Made by a program: the position numbers and the translations under genes. This document shows, piece after piece, positions 36,407 through 45,052 of a stretch of DNA of 64,000 bases (position 1 is the first letter of the stretch; each line of letters opens with the position of its first letter). The stretch comes from an uncultured Gammaproteobacteria bacterium (GTDB lineage Bacteria > Pseudomonadota > Gammaproteobacteria > Pseudomonadales > Ketobacteraceae): assembly GCA_913063125.1 (NCBI GenBank), contig CAJXZM010000004.1, positions 1 to 64,000 on the forward strand, read 5' to 3'. The notes under the pieces are model-generated. The model was given only the letters and a program-made list of their open reading frames with translations. It searched no databases and was not told the origin of the DNA.

Positions 36407-37297
36407 ATGAATCCTTCTATTGAATGGTCAGATCTTATTACACAACAGCAATCACATGTTCAGCAGCATCCTGTGTTTAATGCGATATCTAAAGTATTGT
36501 CTCTGATGGGGAATGTATCACCTGCGCTGAGTGGTAAGTGGCTTAACTCGTTATGGTTCAAGCCACAATCAATGCCTTTAAAAAAGGAAGACAAATCGTG
36601 GCTTGATACCGCAAATACAGAATGGATGTCATTCAATGATAAGGACATACCGGTATATCGATGGGGAGAGGGACCTTCGATTCTTTGCGTTCATGGTTGG
36701 GGAGGGCACAGTGGTCAATTCACCCCGATGATAAAAACGCTTGTTAATAAAGGGTTTCAGGTAATTGCTTTTGATGCACCAGCACATGGTGCTGCAGCGG
36801 GTAAACGGACTGATCTCACTGAGTTTGCAGCGATAATCGAATGCATCATTAAAAAAGAAAAATCACCATTACATATTATTGCCCATAGTATGGGCGGCGT
36901 TGCCAGTGTAGATGTGATTAATCGTGGATTTCCCGCGTTGTCGTTAACGTTAATGGGGACACCATTAAGTTTGGAGTATATTGTTAAAGTAACTCAGGCG
37001 CAGATGGCGCTTGGACGTAATGTTATGAATGCACACAAGCAATTGATGGAAACAAAGTTTGGGCGTGGAGTATGGCAACGTTTTGATTTATTGAAAAGCA
37101 ACAAAGATTTGGCGATACCGTTGATGCTAGTGTATGACAAAGATGATACTCAAATCCTTTTTGAGGTGTCAGGGTCGTTACAACGACATTGGGGACATGC
37201 TAAATTAATAGTCACTGAGGGTTTGGGTCATAATCGATTGTTGCGAGACAAAAATACGATATCAGGCGTGTTAGATTTTTTACATCATTCAACGTAG
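36407..37297 (+). CDS. Alpha/beta hydrolase coupled to MMPL transporter
   Basis: 296 residues, no signal peptide. HGWGGHSGQF is the oxyanion region, AHSMGGVAS holds Ser161, the acid is likely in VYDKDDTQILFE and the His in TEGLGHNRLLRD. The 1-base gap from the transporter suggests that hydrolase and pump act on the same ester-type compound, one cleaving and the other exporting it. The substrate cannot be read from the sequence. Confidence 0.87.
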   Translation: MNPSIEWSDLITQQQSHVQQHPVFNAISKVLSLMGNVSPALSGKWLNSLWFKPQSMPLKKEDKSWLDTANTEWMSFNDKDIPVYRWGEGPSILCVHGWGGHSGQFTPMIKTLVNKGFQVIAFDAPAHGAAAGKRTDLTEFAAIIECIIKKEKSPLHIIAHSMGGVASVDVINRGFPALSLTLMGTPLSLEYIVKVTQAQMALGRNVMNAHKQLMETKFGRGVWQRFDLLKSNKDLAIPLMLVYDKDDTQILFEVSGSLQRHWGHAKLIVTEGLGHNRLLRDKNTISGVLDFLHHST

Positions 37298-37411
37298 TTA
37301 TTTTGGGGGGTTATTTTGGGGAGTTATCTAAGGAGCGGTGAGCATCCTGTGGCTGTCAGTTTTACGGAACCTGGTTCGAGGTGAGATGGATGGGATGGAG
37401 GATTAAGCGGG

Positions 37412-37442
37412 TATATGCCTCGGTGATATACCGAGGCATATA
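37412..37442. terminator. Strong hairpin after the hydrolase gene
   Basis: Perfect 13-base arms (37412-37424 and 37430-37442, core TGCCTCGGT/ACCGAGGCA) with a 5-base loop. There is no T-run after it, so it could be a transcript-stabilising or Rho-assisted end rather than a classic intrinsic terminator. The 224-base gap holds nothing else I can name. Confidence 0.5.
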
Positions 37443-37521
37443 AGTAATCTATCCCATAACATTGAATGTAGTTACTTTTGTTCTATGTTTAAGTAAGTGC
37501 TAGAAATTGGGGTAGGGCGTC

Positions 37522-39270
37522 ATGCCATCTGGTCTAACACAGCGAATTCGCCATCTTGGCATCAAACCTAAGTTTGTCGTCACGTTTATTAGTGCATCGC
37601 TAATATCAATGTTCATTGGTTCACTGGTGATCAAGGCGTCCATTCAAGAGTTTCAACTCGGCGAACATTTCAAGCTCGCTCAATCAATTGCTAATCAGGA
37701 AAAACAGCTTTTACTCTCGGCAATTTTACCTGAGGTGGCAATTTCCAAGGCCATTGCTTCCGATAGAAGTTTGCAGAAATGGGCTGACGATGAATTCAAC
37801 CCTGCTCTTAAAGCGGGAGCGATGACAGAGTTTAACGCATATGGAAAGCTATTCTCCAGTGGACAATTTTTTTACATTGTAGATAAGACAAAGAATTACT
37901 ATACAAACCATTCTCAGGACCAGTTTTTTCCAACAAAGGTTCTGTATCAGTTGGATTTGTCGAAACCAAATTTCAATTGGTATACCGATGCCAAGCAATC
38001 CGGCAGTGAATACTTAATTAATCTAGATAACGATGAATATACAGGGGAAGTCTCTGTCTGGGTCAATGCACCGATTCGAAATGGAAAAAACATCGTAGGA
38101 CTTGCAGGAACCGGATTTCCTATTACAGAATTTTTAGAAATATTTAGCTCTGTTGATTCAGATAAGTCGATTAATATGGTTGTCGATGCGTCTGGCGGCA
38201 TTCTTATTCGTGCGGGTGAATTTTTTCTTGATAGATATAGCCTTAATGAAGGGGGGCTCAAATCCAGGAGCCAATTGGAAACGATTATTGACGATAAAGA
38301 ACAGTATAAAAAACTACAAGAGCTTTTGGCTAGCTTGAAGAAAAACCCTTCACAATCAGTTTCACTTACATTAGGGCTGGAAGGGAAGTCATGGTCGGTT
38401 GGGATTAGTTATTTGCCCGAATTGGATTGGTACAATTTTTCGCTTATCAATGTGAATAGACTGGTAAATAATCAGGCACTTGAGACCTCATTCTCTATTT
38501 TTCTAATATCAACATTTACGTTGATTGTATTAGGGCTGATTTTGGTTGATAAGACCATTTTATCAAAAATCAGAATTTTACATCGGAAAGTGGATGAAAG
38601 CTATCAACATGGTGACCAGCGGCCGTTAGTTTTGGAAGGAGACGAGTTGGCGCAACTGGAAGCAGCCTTTGAAACCATGAGCCATACGTTACATGTTAAT
38701 ATGGAGGATCTTGAGAGCAAGGTTGCTAAGCGAACTCAGTTGTTGAAAGAAAAAAATATACAACTCATTGAGCTGGCTTTAACGGACCCTTTAACAGGAT
38801 TGCTAAATAGGCGCGGTTTGATTGACCGATTTGGGGTCGAAATAGAACGAAGCAGACGGGAGAATAGCTTAATAGGTGTGGTGATGGTGGATATTGACGA
38901 TTTCAAAAAGGTTAATGACCAATATGGGCACGATGTAGGGGATGCGGTTATTCGGTCCTGTAGTACGATCATTGCAGAAACATGTCGAACAACCGATGTT
39001 GCTGCACGCTGGGGAGGCGAAGAATTTCTAGTGGTTATTCCTGATGTCAATATCGATGCATTAAAATCGATATTAATGCGGATACTTAGAGAGATTCGGG
39101 AGTTTCGACTATCGTTAGACCAAGGGGAGGTGAGTTATACTGTCAGCATGGGGGCTGCGATAATGAACCCAGCGGAGACAGATATGAATGAAATGATAGG
39201 TGCAGCTGATTCCGCGTTATATTCTGTTAAAAAGGAAGGCAAAAATAATTTCTATATTTCCGGCTGTTAG
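37522..39270 (+). CDS. Membrane diguanylate cyclase (sensor plus GGDEF)
   Basis: Makes cyclic di-GMP from two GTP. 582 residues: membrane helix (about 16-38), a Cache-like periplasmic sensor, a second helix near 322-345, a HAMP-like/coiled region, and a GGDEF domain starting at DPLTGLLNRRG. The active site is GGEEF at 498-502. The inhibitory site R-T-T-D is at 489-492, the expected five residues upstream, so product inhibition is likely. No EAL domain. It is transcribed alone. Confidence 0.94.
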   Translation: MPSGLTQRIRHLGIKPKFVVTFISASLISMFIGSLVIKASIQEFQLGEHFKLAQSIANQEKQLLLSAILPEVAISKAIASDRSLQKWADDEFNPALKAGAMTEFNAYGKLFSSGQFFYIVDKTKNYYTNHSQDQFFPTKVLYQLDLSKPNFNWYTDAKQSGSEYLINLDNDEYTGEVSVWVNAPIRNGKNIVGLAGTGFPITEFLEIFSSVDSDKSINMVVDASGGILIRAGEFFLDRYSLNEGGLKSRSQLETIIDDKEQYKKLQELLASLKKNPSQSVSLTLGLEGKSWSVGISYLPELDWYNFSLINVNRLVNNQALETSFSIFLISTFTLIVLGLILVDKTILSKIRILHRKVDESYQHGDQRPLVLEGDELAQLEAAFETMSHTLHVNMEDLESKVAKRTQLLKEKNIQLIELALTDPLTGLLNRRGLIDRFGVEIERSRRENSLIGVVMVDIDDFKKVNDQYGHDVGDAVIRSCSTIIAETCRTTDVAARWGGEEFLVVIPDVNIDALKSILMRILREIREFRLSLDQGEVSYTVSMGAAIMNPAETDMNEMIGAADSALYSVKKEGKNNFYISGC

Positions 39271-39400
39271 GCTTAGTGATTTCGAGGAGAGTTGTGGTGA
39301 AACTTTCATATGAAATGACCTGTCTGTTCTGAAAGGCAGTTAACTTCAATAAACTAGAGCAAGTCTGAGTTACTACGACTGATAGCTGAGGGAGCGGGAA

Positions 39401-39432
39401 GCTATAGGAGAGAGTAAATTATCTCCTATAGC
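39401..39432. terminator. Hairpin between convergent genes
   Basis: Perfect 11-base arms GCTATAGGAGA (39401-39411) and TCTCCTATAGC (39422-39432) with a 10-base loop. It lies between the cyclase stop and the SDR-SCP2 stop, so it may serve both strands. T-runs are weak on both sides. Confidence 0.5.
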
Positions 39433-39445
39433 GTAAATATAAATT

Positions 39446-40831
39446 CTAGCCAAATATCTTACCGAAAAGTCCTTTCTTAGGCTCTGGCGCTTCAGCGGAT
39501 TCTTTTTTGGCAGCATCGGCTTCAGCACCGTTTAGCAATATTCCAGTCACAGCGGAGTCCATTACCACTTTACCCATCAGCTTGCCTTTAACTGTACCGC
39601 CTAGTTTTTTCTCATCGTCCATCTGTAACGAGTAGGATAATGTCATTGGTACTGGCTTGCTTATCTTACAAGACCATTTCATGGTATCGCCGCTTTCGAT
39701 CTTACCCTCAAGCACTTTTTGTGGACCGTGTTCTTCGTTTAGAACATTACCAACCAGGTCTTTGCCACGAGAATCGAGTACCAGATTACTAAATTGGTCA
39801 CCTACTGGTGATTTGATAGTGAGCTTCCAGGCATCACTCACCGCTCCAATCTTAACCGCATCAATGTCTACGCCGCCAACATGACTGTTTTTGGTGGAAT
39901 TCATGTCCCTGAACATTTTGTACTCATCTTCTGAGAAACCAAGGTTACCCAAATCATCAAATGCATCATGAATAACAGACCAAGGAGAGCTGTCATTCAT
40001 TACTGTTCCCATCTGTTTTGCAACGGACTCTATGGTGTTATCCACTTTCATGGTTTCAGATGCTGCAAATACTACGCGATAGAACTGACCACCACCTACG
40101 GAGAAAAATTCGCCATTAACATCACAGGCTTCGTGACATAGATAAGCAATAACCGATGCCAGTTTATCAGGGCCAAATTCATCTTCTAATTTTTTACGGA
40201 AAACACTTTCAGGTAACATCCCAGACATTCGAGTGAAGGCAGCGGGCATGATAGCGTTGACATTAATGCCATGCTCTTTACCAACCAATGCAAGGTTATT
40301 GGTTAAGCCCAAAACGCCAGCTTTCATTGTTGGGTAGGCTATTTGAGGAACAAAACCTAGAGCGGAAGAAGAGGCAGTGTTAACAATGCGACCATATTGT
40401 TGCTTGACCATATGTGGCCAAGCAGCACGCATCGTATTTAGAGTCCCCATGACATGGACCGCGTGTTGCTGCTCCATTTCTTCCTTTTCTATCTCAGGGA
40501 AAATGGCGGGGCTAGTAATGCCTGCATTATTAATAAGGATATCAACGCGCCCCCAGGTATCCATTGCTTGCTCTACGATTTGTTTGGCAGATTTCCACTC
40601 AGATACACTGCTTTTATTCGCAATGGCTTCGCCGCCAGCATCCTTGATACGCTTGACTGCTTGCGCCGCATAGGAGGTATCGATGTTTTGGTCCATACCA
40701 AGCGGGTCTCCGCCCAAGTCATTCACAACAACCCTGGCCCCGTGCTTCGCTAAGTACTCTGCGTACTCATAGCCAAGTCCTCCACCTGCTCCGGTTACGA
40801 TCGCCACTTTGTTCTCGAATTTGTATGACAT
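39446..40831 (-). CDS. SDR-family dehydrogenase fused to an SCP2 sterol-carrier domain
   Basis: 461 residues from the ATG at 40831 (AAGGA 7 bases upstream). The N-terminal half is a short-chain dehydrogenase with the cofactor loop TGAGGGLGYEYA, NNAG, and the active-site Tyr/Lys in YPTMK. The C-terminal part (about 350-440) is an SCP2-like lipid-binding domain, then a linker and KKGLFGKIFG. The pairing recalls eukaryotic peroxisomal multifunctional enzyme 2 without its hotdog hydratase. A likely role is oxidation of a hydroxyacyl-CoA or sterol-like lipid. Confidence 0.88.
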   Translation of the reverse strand: MSYKFENKVAIVTGAGGGLGYEYAEYLAKHGARVVVNDLGGDPLGMDQNIDTSYAAQAVKRIKDAGGEAIANKSSVSEWKSAKQIVEQAMDTWGRVDILINNAGITSPAIFPEIEKEEMEQQHAVHVMGTLNTMRAAWPHMVKQQYGRIVNTASSSALGFVPQIAYPTMKAGVLGLTNNLALVGKEHGINVNAIMPAAFTRMSGMLPESVFRKKLEDEFGPDKLASVIAYLCHEACDVNGEFFSVGGGQFYRVVFAASETMKVDNTIESVAKQMGTVMNDSSPWSVIHDAFDDLGNLGFSEDEYKMFRDMNSTKNSHVGGVDIDAVKIGAVSDAWKLTIKSPVGDQFSNLVLDSRGKDLVGNVLNEEHGPQKVLEGKIESGDTMKWSCKISKPVPMTLSYSLQMDDEKKLGGTVKGKLMGKVVMDSAVTGILLNGAEADAAKKESAEAPEPKKGLFGKIFG

Positions 40832-40938
40832 GTTGTAGTCCTTGTATGTAGTCGCAAGTAGTTGGAGTAATGACACTAACCCTACACTACTGACTTATGA
40901 GTTTTCCTACTACAGATGAACTATATATCGCTATTTCT

Positions 40939-40954
40939 GGGGGGGAGGGGGGGG
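40939..40954. repeat. G-tract (seven G, A, eight G)
   Basis: An unusual run of 15 G broken by one A, about 110 bases upstream of the SDR-SCP2 start. It could form a slippage-prone or structured site. Its length is also the kind of tract where sequencing errors occur. Confidence 0.9.
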
Positions 40955-41006
40955 CTAAGCTGTGCCGTGTTGCCGGGAATTATGTACATTGCTTTGTTAT
41001 GTATAA

Positions 41007-41056
41007 TCGAACGACTGCTATAAAGAAATCATCATTCCTTTATAGCAGTCGTTCGA
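41007..41056. terminator. Long perfect hairpin downstream of the bacterioferritin pair
   Basis: Nineteen-base perfect arms (41007-41025 and 41038-41056) around a 12-base loop; the core is GACTGCTATAAAG. It lies just beyond the end of the bacterioferritin gene at 41109 (minus strand). No T-run follows on the minus strand, so it may act as an mRNA 3' stabiliser or an element end rather than a simple terminator. Confidence 0.55.
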
Positions 41057-41108
41057 AGCAGTGCCGATAGCCATTATTTGGTTATGATTAGAGCTTACCG
41101 TGGCTTAA

Positions 41109-41576
41109 TTACATCTGCGACTGTAAGTAATTTTGTAAACCGATTTTATCGATCAGTCCGAGTTGCTTTTCTAGCCAGTATGCATGGTCTTCTTCTGTGT
41201 CTTCTAGCATTTGAACAAGTATCACGCGGGTGTCGTAGTCTTGCATATTTTCGCAATCTGCAATGGCTGTTTTAAGTGCATTAACGACAGCGTACTCTAA
41301 ATCAAGATCGTTTTTTAGCATCTCCGCTACGGTTTTGCCAACGTTAATAGGGTCTCGACTACTAAGGCACGGCGTGCCCTCTAGAAATAAAATACGTTTG
41401 ATTAGTGCATCTGCGTGGCCTGTTTCATCCTCCATTTCGTGACCAATGCGTTCATAAAGCTTTGTTAGACCCCAATCGTCGTACATTCTAGAGTGAATAA
41501 AATATTGATCCATTGCAGACAATTCACTAGCCAGCAAGGTATTGAGGATGTCGATGACCTTTGGGTTACCTTTCAT
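41109..41576 (-). CDS. bfr: Bacterioferritin, ferroxidase-type subunit lacking the haem Met
   Basis: Iron-storage cage subunit, 155 residues. The di-iron ferroxidase ligands of E. coli Bfr are all matched: Glu18, Glu51, His54, Glu94, and Glu128/His131 (shifted by one residue). The haem-ligand position Met52 is Thr, so this subunit should oxidise iron but not bind haem on its own. It is the partner of the gene 35 bases upstream, which has the opposite pattern. Confidence 0.92.
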   Translation of the reverse strand: MKGNPKVIDILNTLLASELSAMDQYFIHSRMYDDWGLTKLYERIGHEMEDETGHADALIKRILFLEGTPCLSSRDPINVGKTVAEMLKNDLDLEYAVVNALKTAIADCENMQDYDTRVILVQMLEDTEEDHAYWLEKQLGLIDKIGLQNYLQSQM

Positions 41577-41611
41577 GATGTTCTCCGGTGTAAAGTGGTG
41601 GGTCAGAAGGT

Positions 41612-42082
41612 TTAGCTGTGGATCATAGATTGCATGTAGTTCTCAATTCCTATGTTTTTGATGAGTCCTTGTTGTGTTTCGATCCAGTCGGTGTGATCTT
41701 CTTCTGATTCCAATATATCTACGAGAAGGTCGCGACTAACAAAATCCGCAGCTCCTTCGCAGTACGCAATGGCACTTTTTATATCTGCCATAACGGTTGT
41801 TTGAAGAGAAAGGTCACAATTCAGCATTTCTTCAGTGTCCTCACCGATAAGTAGCTTGCCGAGTTTTTGCAGATTGGGAAGGCCTTCTAATAATAAAACA
41901 CGTTCAATTATTTTGTCAGCGTGCTTCATGTCTGCGATAGACTTTTTGTATTCATGTTCGTTTAACTCATCTAATCCCCAGTTTTTGAACATGCGGGCGT
42001 GAAGGAAATACTGGTTGATGGCAATGAGTTCATTGCCAAGGCAGGTGTTCAACAATTGAAGGACTTTTGCGTCACCTTTCAT
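41612..42082 (-). CDS. bfr: Bacterioferritin, haem-type subunit with degraded ferroxidase site
   Basis: 156 residues, close to E. coli Bfr at the N-terminus ([20 protein letters not shown]). The haem ligand Met52 is present. Of the ferroxidase ligands, Glu18, His54, Glu127 and His130 are kept, but position 51 is Asp and position 94 is Gln. It probably supplies haem binding in a mixed 24-mer with the downstream subunit, as described for two-subunit bacterioferritins. It is followed after 35 bases by that gene. Confidence 0.92.
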   Translation of the reverse strand: MKGDAKVLQLLNTCLGNELIAINQYFLHARMFKNWGLDELNEHEYKKSIADMKHADKIIERVLLLEGLPNLQKLGKLLIGEDTEEMLNCDLSLQTTVMADIKSAIAYCEGAADFVSRDLLVDILESEEDHTDWIETQQGLIKNIGIENYMQSMIHS

Positions 42083-42164
42083 GGTGATATCTCCGTTGTG
42101 TGAATAGGGGAGGGGCTATCCTGATTGGATAGACGACACTGGAAATCAAGTTTAGTCGGGTAAA

Positions 42165-42197
42165 CGCAAAAAGCCAAACCTATTTTTATAGGTTTGG
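42165..42197 (-). terminator. Intrinsic terminator after bfd
   Basis: Perfect 10-base arms (42174-42183 CCAAACCTAT, 42188-42197 ATAGGTTTGG) with a 4-base loop. Read on the minus strand it is followed by CTTTTTGCG. It separates bfd from the bacterioferritin pair, which therefore needs its own promoter between 42083 and about 42160. Confidence 0.75.
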
Positions 42198-42249
42198 TTA
42201 ATGAAGAGGGAATGGGTTAGAGAGCTCCCATTAATTCATATAAGGTAGC

Positions 42250-42462
42250 TTACGCTTTAAGTTCTTGTGCGAGCTGGAAACCTCTTGATAGTTGGAGTTG
42301 AGAAAGAGTATCGTCAACCACGCCTTTAGCGAAGGGGACGCATTGACCGCAGCAATTACCCACACCCAGCTCTGATTTAACATCTCTAAAGCCGCTGGCG
42401 CCTTCATGAATTGCGCTACGAATGTCTCGATCGCTTATTCGGTTACAAACACATACCAACAT
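42250..42462 (-). CDS. bfd: Bacterioferritin-associated ferredoxin
   Basis: Small [2Fe-2S] protein that reduces bacterioferritin to release iron. 70 residues from the ATG at 42462, which gives the usual start MLVCVCNRISDRDI; an earlier in-frame start at 42489 would add 9 residues. The four cluster cysteines are Cys4, Cys6 and the pair in NCCGQC. It is divergent from the holin gene and upstream of the two bfr genes on the same strand. Confidence 0.93.
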   Translation of the reverse strand: MLVCVCNRISDRDIRSAIHEGASGFRDVKSELGVGNCCGQCVPFAKGVVDDTLSQLQLSRGFQLAQELKA

Positions 42463-42718
42463 GGTGAGGGGCTCCGCTATTAACTTCAATTTTTATACAT
42501 TAATACAAATGCGAAGCGTTATCAAGTGGTACTGTGTATCATTACCAAATGTTACCTATTCGCATTAGTGAGGCGTGGGGCTATTGATCTTAGTGGGTAG
42601 AGTTATCTTGTTGAATTTGTGGGTTTTATTCTTGTGCCTAACTCACTATTGGCTGACTATAGTACTTAACTTAAAAATGTCGTCTAACTAAAAATAAGAA
42701 GAATAAAGAGGATTACCT

Positions 42719-43156
42719 ATGTGGGAAACCATCACTACTTTTATTTCTGGTATATTTAAACCAGCAGCTGACCTGATAGATAACGTGCACACCTCTGAAG
42801 AAGAGCGACTTTCGCTAAAAAATGCGCTGGTGGAACTTCAAAGTGAGGTTACCAAAAAGCAAATTGAGTTGGTTAGCAAGCAAATGGACTTGGAGCGGCA
42901 ATTGCTAGACTCAAAATCCAATATTATTATGGCAGAGGCTAAAAGTGAGTCGTGGATTACGCGTAGTTGGCGACCAATCACAATGTTGACGTTTCTGGTA
43001 TTAGTTGTTCTTAATTCCCTGGGACTGATAACATTAGAAGAGCAGTTTTCCCATGATTTTATGATGTTAGTACAAATTGGATTAGGTGGCTATGTGGTAG
43101 GTCGATCTGCAGAAAAGGCTATTCCTAGCATCGTTAAATCACTAGGAAGTAACTGA
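42719..43156 (+). CDS. 3TM-type holin-like protein (gene-transfer-agent/phage holin family)
   Basis: 145 residues. A polar N-terminus with a coiled coil (about 20-70, rich in Glu, Lys, Gln) precedes SWITRSWRPITMLTFLVLVV, the signature of the 3TM holin family PF11351, and one more membrane segment (MLVQIGLGGYVVGRSAEK). Holins permeabilise the inner membrane in phage or GTA release. No endolysin, spanin or structural gene is nearby, so it is an orphan, perhaps domesticated. Confidence 0.8.
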   Translation: MWETITTFISGIFKPAADLIDNVHTSEEERLSLKNALVELQSEVTKKQIELVSKQMDLERQLLDSKSNIIMAEAKSESWITRSWRPITMLTFLVLVVLNSLGLITLEEQFSHDFMMLVQIGLGGYVVGRSAEKAIPSIVKSLGSN

Positions 43157-43293
43157 TTTTTGGTGGGGCGTTATCCCTTATTGGTAGGCAGATGCATGTC
43201 TTCTGCTATTCCTCTGTATATTTATTGAGATTGTACATAGTAAGCCGCGTTTAATTGGGGGTTACTTGAACTTATTTGAGCAATAGGATTTTC

Positions 43294-43728
43294 ATGAGTG
43301 TAAGTAATGCTGCGGTTGATGCCGTGTTTGCAAAATACGCAGAAAAAGATGTAGATATTCAGTCGCTGGCAGAACCAGATCGATCGGTGATTCTATCTAT
43401 TAGTGCGCAAGGTATTATAGATAGTGGTGGTTTTATTACATTTTTTGAGGATGATATACAGGAGGGTGTGGACTACCAGTGGTTTGTAGATGCTTATAGA
43501 AACATTGGAATTGAGCCGCTAGCGAGTAACTTTGCTGAGATTTTATCGCTTTTCCCTGAAGGTAAACCTCAGGTGGACCTAGATGAACGTCAAAACCACC
43601 TGGTTCGGTTCTTTGATGATGAAAGCCCTGAATATATCAATATCTTAGGTGCATTAGAGAACGCCTTTTTTGATAACAACGGCAGTGTGTATGCGGCGGC
43701 TGAGGCATACATTACTTCAAAGAGTTGA
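43294..43728 (+). CDS. DMP19/DUF4375-like protein
   Basis: 144 residues from the ATG at 43294 (ATAGGA 5 bases upstream); a TTG at 43276 is less likely. Acidic, soluble and helical. DSGGFITFFEDD followed by AYRNIGIEPLASNFAEIL resembles the NGGF-Q-F and IGA helices of the DMP19/DUF4375 family. A Neisseria member acts as a DNA mimic that blocks a repressor; most members are uncharacterised. It follows the orphan holin gene by 137 bases. Confidence 0.6.
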   Translation: MSVSNAAVDAVFAKYAEKDVDIQSLAEPDRSVILSISAQGIIDSGGFITFFEDDIQEGVDYQWFVDAYRNIGIEPLASNFAEILSLFPEGKPQVDLDERQNHLVRFFDDESPEYINILGALENAFFDNNGSVYAAAEAYITSKS

Positions 43729-43826
43729 CCGTAGGGGTTAATGAGTTGTGTTTTGAAGTGAATGACCTTTTGGGCCCCTTGGAATAGACTGTCTACTTCG
43801 TTCAAAAGCAGCAGAAAGGTCATATT

Positions 43827-44969
43827 ATGTCTGAATTAGCCGTAAGGTCGCTGTTAGCGAACCCTGTTAAAGTGGCAAGGCGTGTCGCCAGTAACGCCAA
43901 AAAGCGCTTTTTTGAGGCAGAGAGCCTTGTTCAAGCGGGAAAGACGCCGTTTGACCTAATATATGAAGGTGAAATTGCAAAACTCCGTTATTACCCTCCG
44001 TTGAGTGAAGCAACGATTAAGGTAGGGGATGAAGATGTTGAAGTAGCAAAAACCTCCCATCGAATACCCCTTGTTATTGTGGCACCGTTAGCCGCGAATA
44101 TGTATATCTACGACTTATTTCAAGAGCGTAGTTTGGTGCGTTATCTACGGGCCAAAGGCTTTGAGCTTTATTTGATAGATTGGGGTGTTCCCGAGTGGTC
44201 CCAAAATCACTTTACACTCGCGACCTATTTTGCTGAAAAGATGCCTAAGATATTGGCAGAAGTCAGGCAGCATAGTGGTCAGCAGCAATTAAGTTTACAT
44301 GGGTGGAGTCTTGGTGGGTTGTTTAGTACCTGTTATAGCAGCCTAGGTGACCCTGATATCGCCAATTTAGCCTTGGTTGGCGCCCCTTGTGATTATCATG
44401 CCAATGGGGAGTTGGGTAAGCAGTATCAGCGTATGGAAAAACAACTGTCATGGATTAAAAAGACAACGGGGTGGCAAATACATAATAGTCCTAAGCGATG
44501 GTGGCGCTCTCCGGGCTGGATGAATTCCCTTGCCTTCAAACTAACCAACCCTGTTGGAAGTATTCAAGGTTACTTGGATTTATTAAAAAACCTGCATGAT
44601 GAAGAATATGTGATTGCCCACGCGACAAATGCTGCATTTCTTGACGATATGTTGGCATATCCTGGTGGTACGGGTCAGGATATTGTTCATTATCTTTGCG
44701 CAAACAATGTTCTTGCTAATGGCCAGTTGCCCATGCAAGAAACGGAAGGGGTTATTAGTAATATTCAATCCAATATTCTTATGGTATGTGGTGATAATGA
44801 CCCAATTGTTACTCGGGAAAATAGTGTCGAACTACTAAACCATGTAAGTAGTAAAGATAAGACGGTGTTGGATGTTGCTGGTGGGCACATGGGTATATTA
44901 TCAGGGAGTAAAGCGCCGGTAGAGATATGGCCAAAAGTGGCCGATTGGTTGGCAGCTAGATCAAACTGA
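43827..44969 (+). CDS. PHA synthase-like (PhaC class III type) alpha/beta hydrolase with Ser nucleophile
   Basis: 380 residues. The overall pattern (APLAANMYIYDL, YLIDWGVPEW, GGHMGILSGSKAPVEIWP) matches class III PhaC, which polymerises hydroxyacyl-CoA. Residue 161 in HGWSLGG is Ser, however, where PhaC has its essential Cys. The acid is Asp325 (or 323) and the His is 354. It may be a thioesterase, depolymerase or weak synthase rather than a normal PhaC. No PhaE or PhaA/B gene is adjacent. Confidence 0.8.
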   Translation: MSELAVRSLLANPVKVARRVASNAKKRFFEAESLVQAGKTPFDLIYEGEIAKLRYYPPLSEATIKVGDEDVEVAKTSHRIPLVIVAPLAANMYIYDLFQERSLVRYLRAKGFELYLIDWGVPEWSQNHFTLATYFAEKMPKILAEVRQHSGQQQLSLHGWSLGGLFSTCYSSLGDPDIANLALVGAPCDYHANGELGKQYQRMEKQLSWIKKTTGWQIHNSPKRWWRSPGWMNSLAFKLTNPVGSIQGYLDLLKNLHDEEYVIAHATNAAFLDDMLAYPGGTGQDIVHYLCANNVLANGQLPMQETEGVISNIQSNILMVCGDNDPIVTRENSVELLNHVSSKDKTVLDVAGGHMGILSGSKAPVEIWPKVADWLAARSN

Positions 44970-45009
44970 TACAGCATTCCTTATAGGTATAGCTATAGTT
45001 AAATTGTTG

Positions 45010-45029
45010 GGGTGTTCATATGAACACCC
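45010..45029. promoter_or_regulatory. Perfect 20-base palindrome upstream of yfbR
   Basis: GGGTGTTCATATGAACACCC is fully self-complementary. It lies 24 bases before the yfbR start and 41 bases after the PhaC-like stop. It could be a dimeric regulator's operator or an end-of-gene hairpin (8-base stem, ATAT loop), but no T-run follows. Confidence 0.55.
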
Positions 45030-45052
45030 GTTAACTGTCGTTGGAGTGTTAT

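Noticed and set aside
42719-43156. Holin taken as evidence for a prophage
   Set aside because: No integrase, capsid, tail, endolysin or att-like repeats are visible around it.
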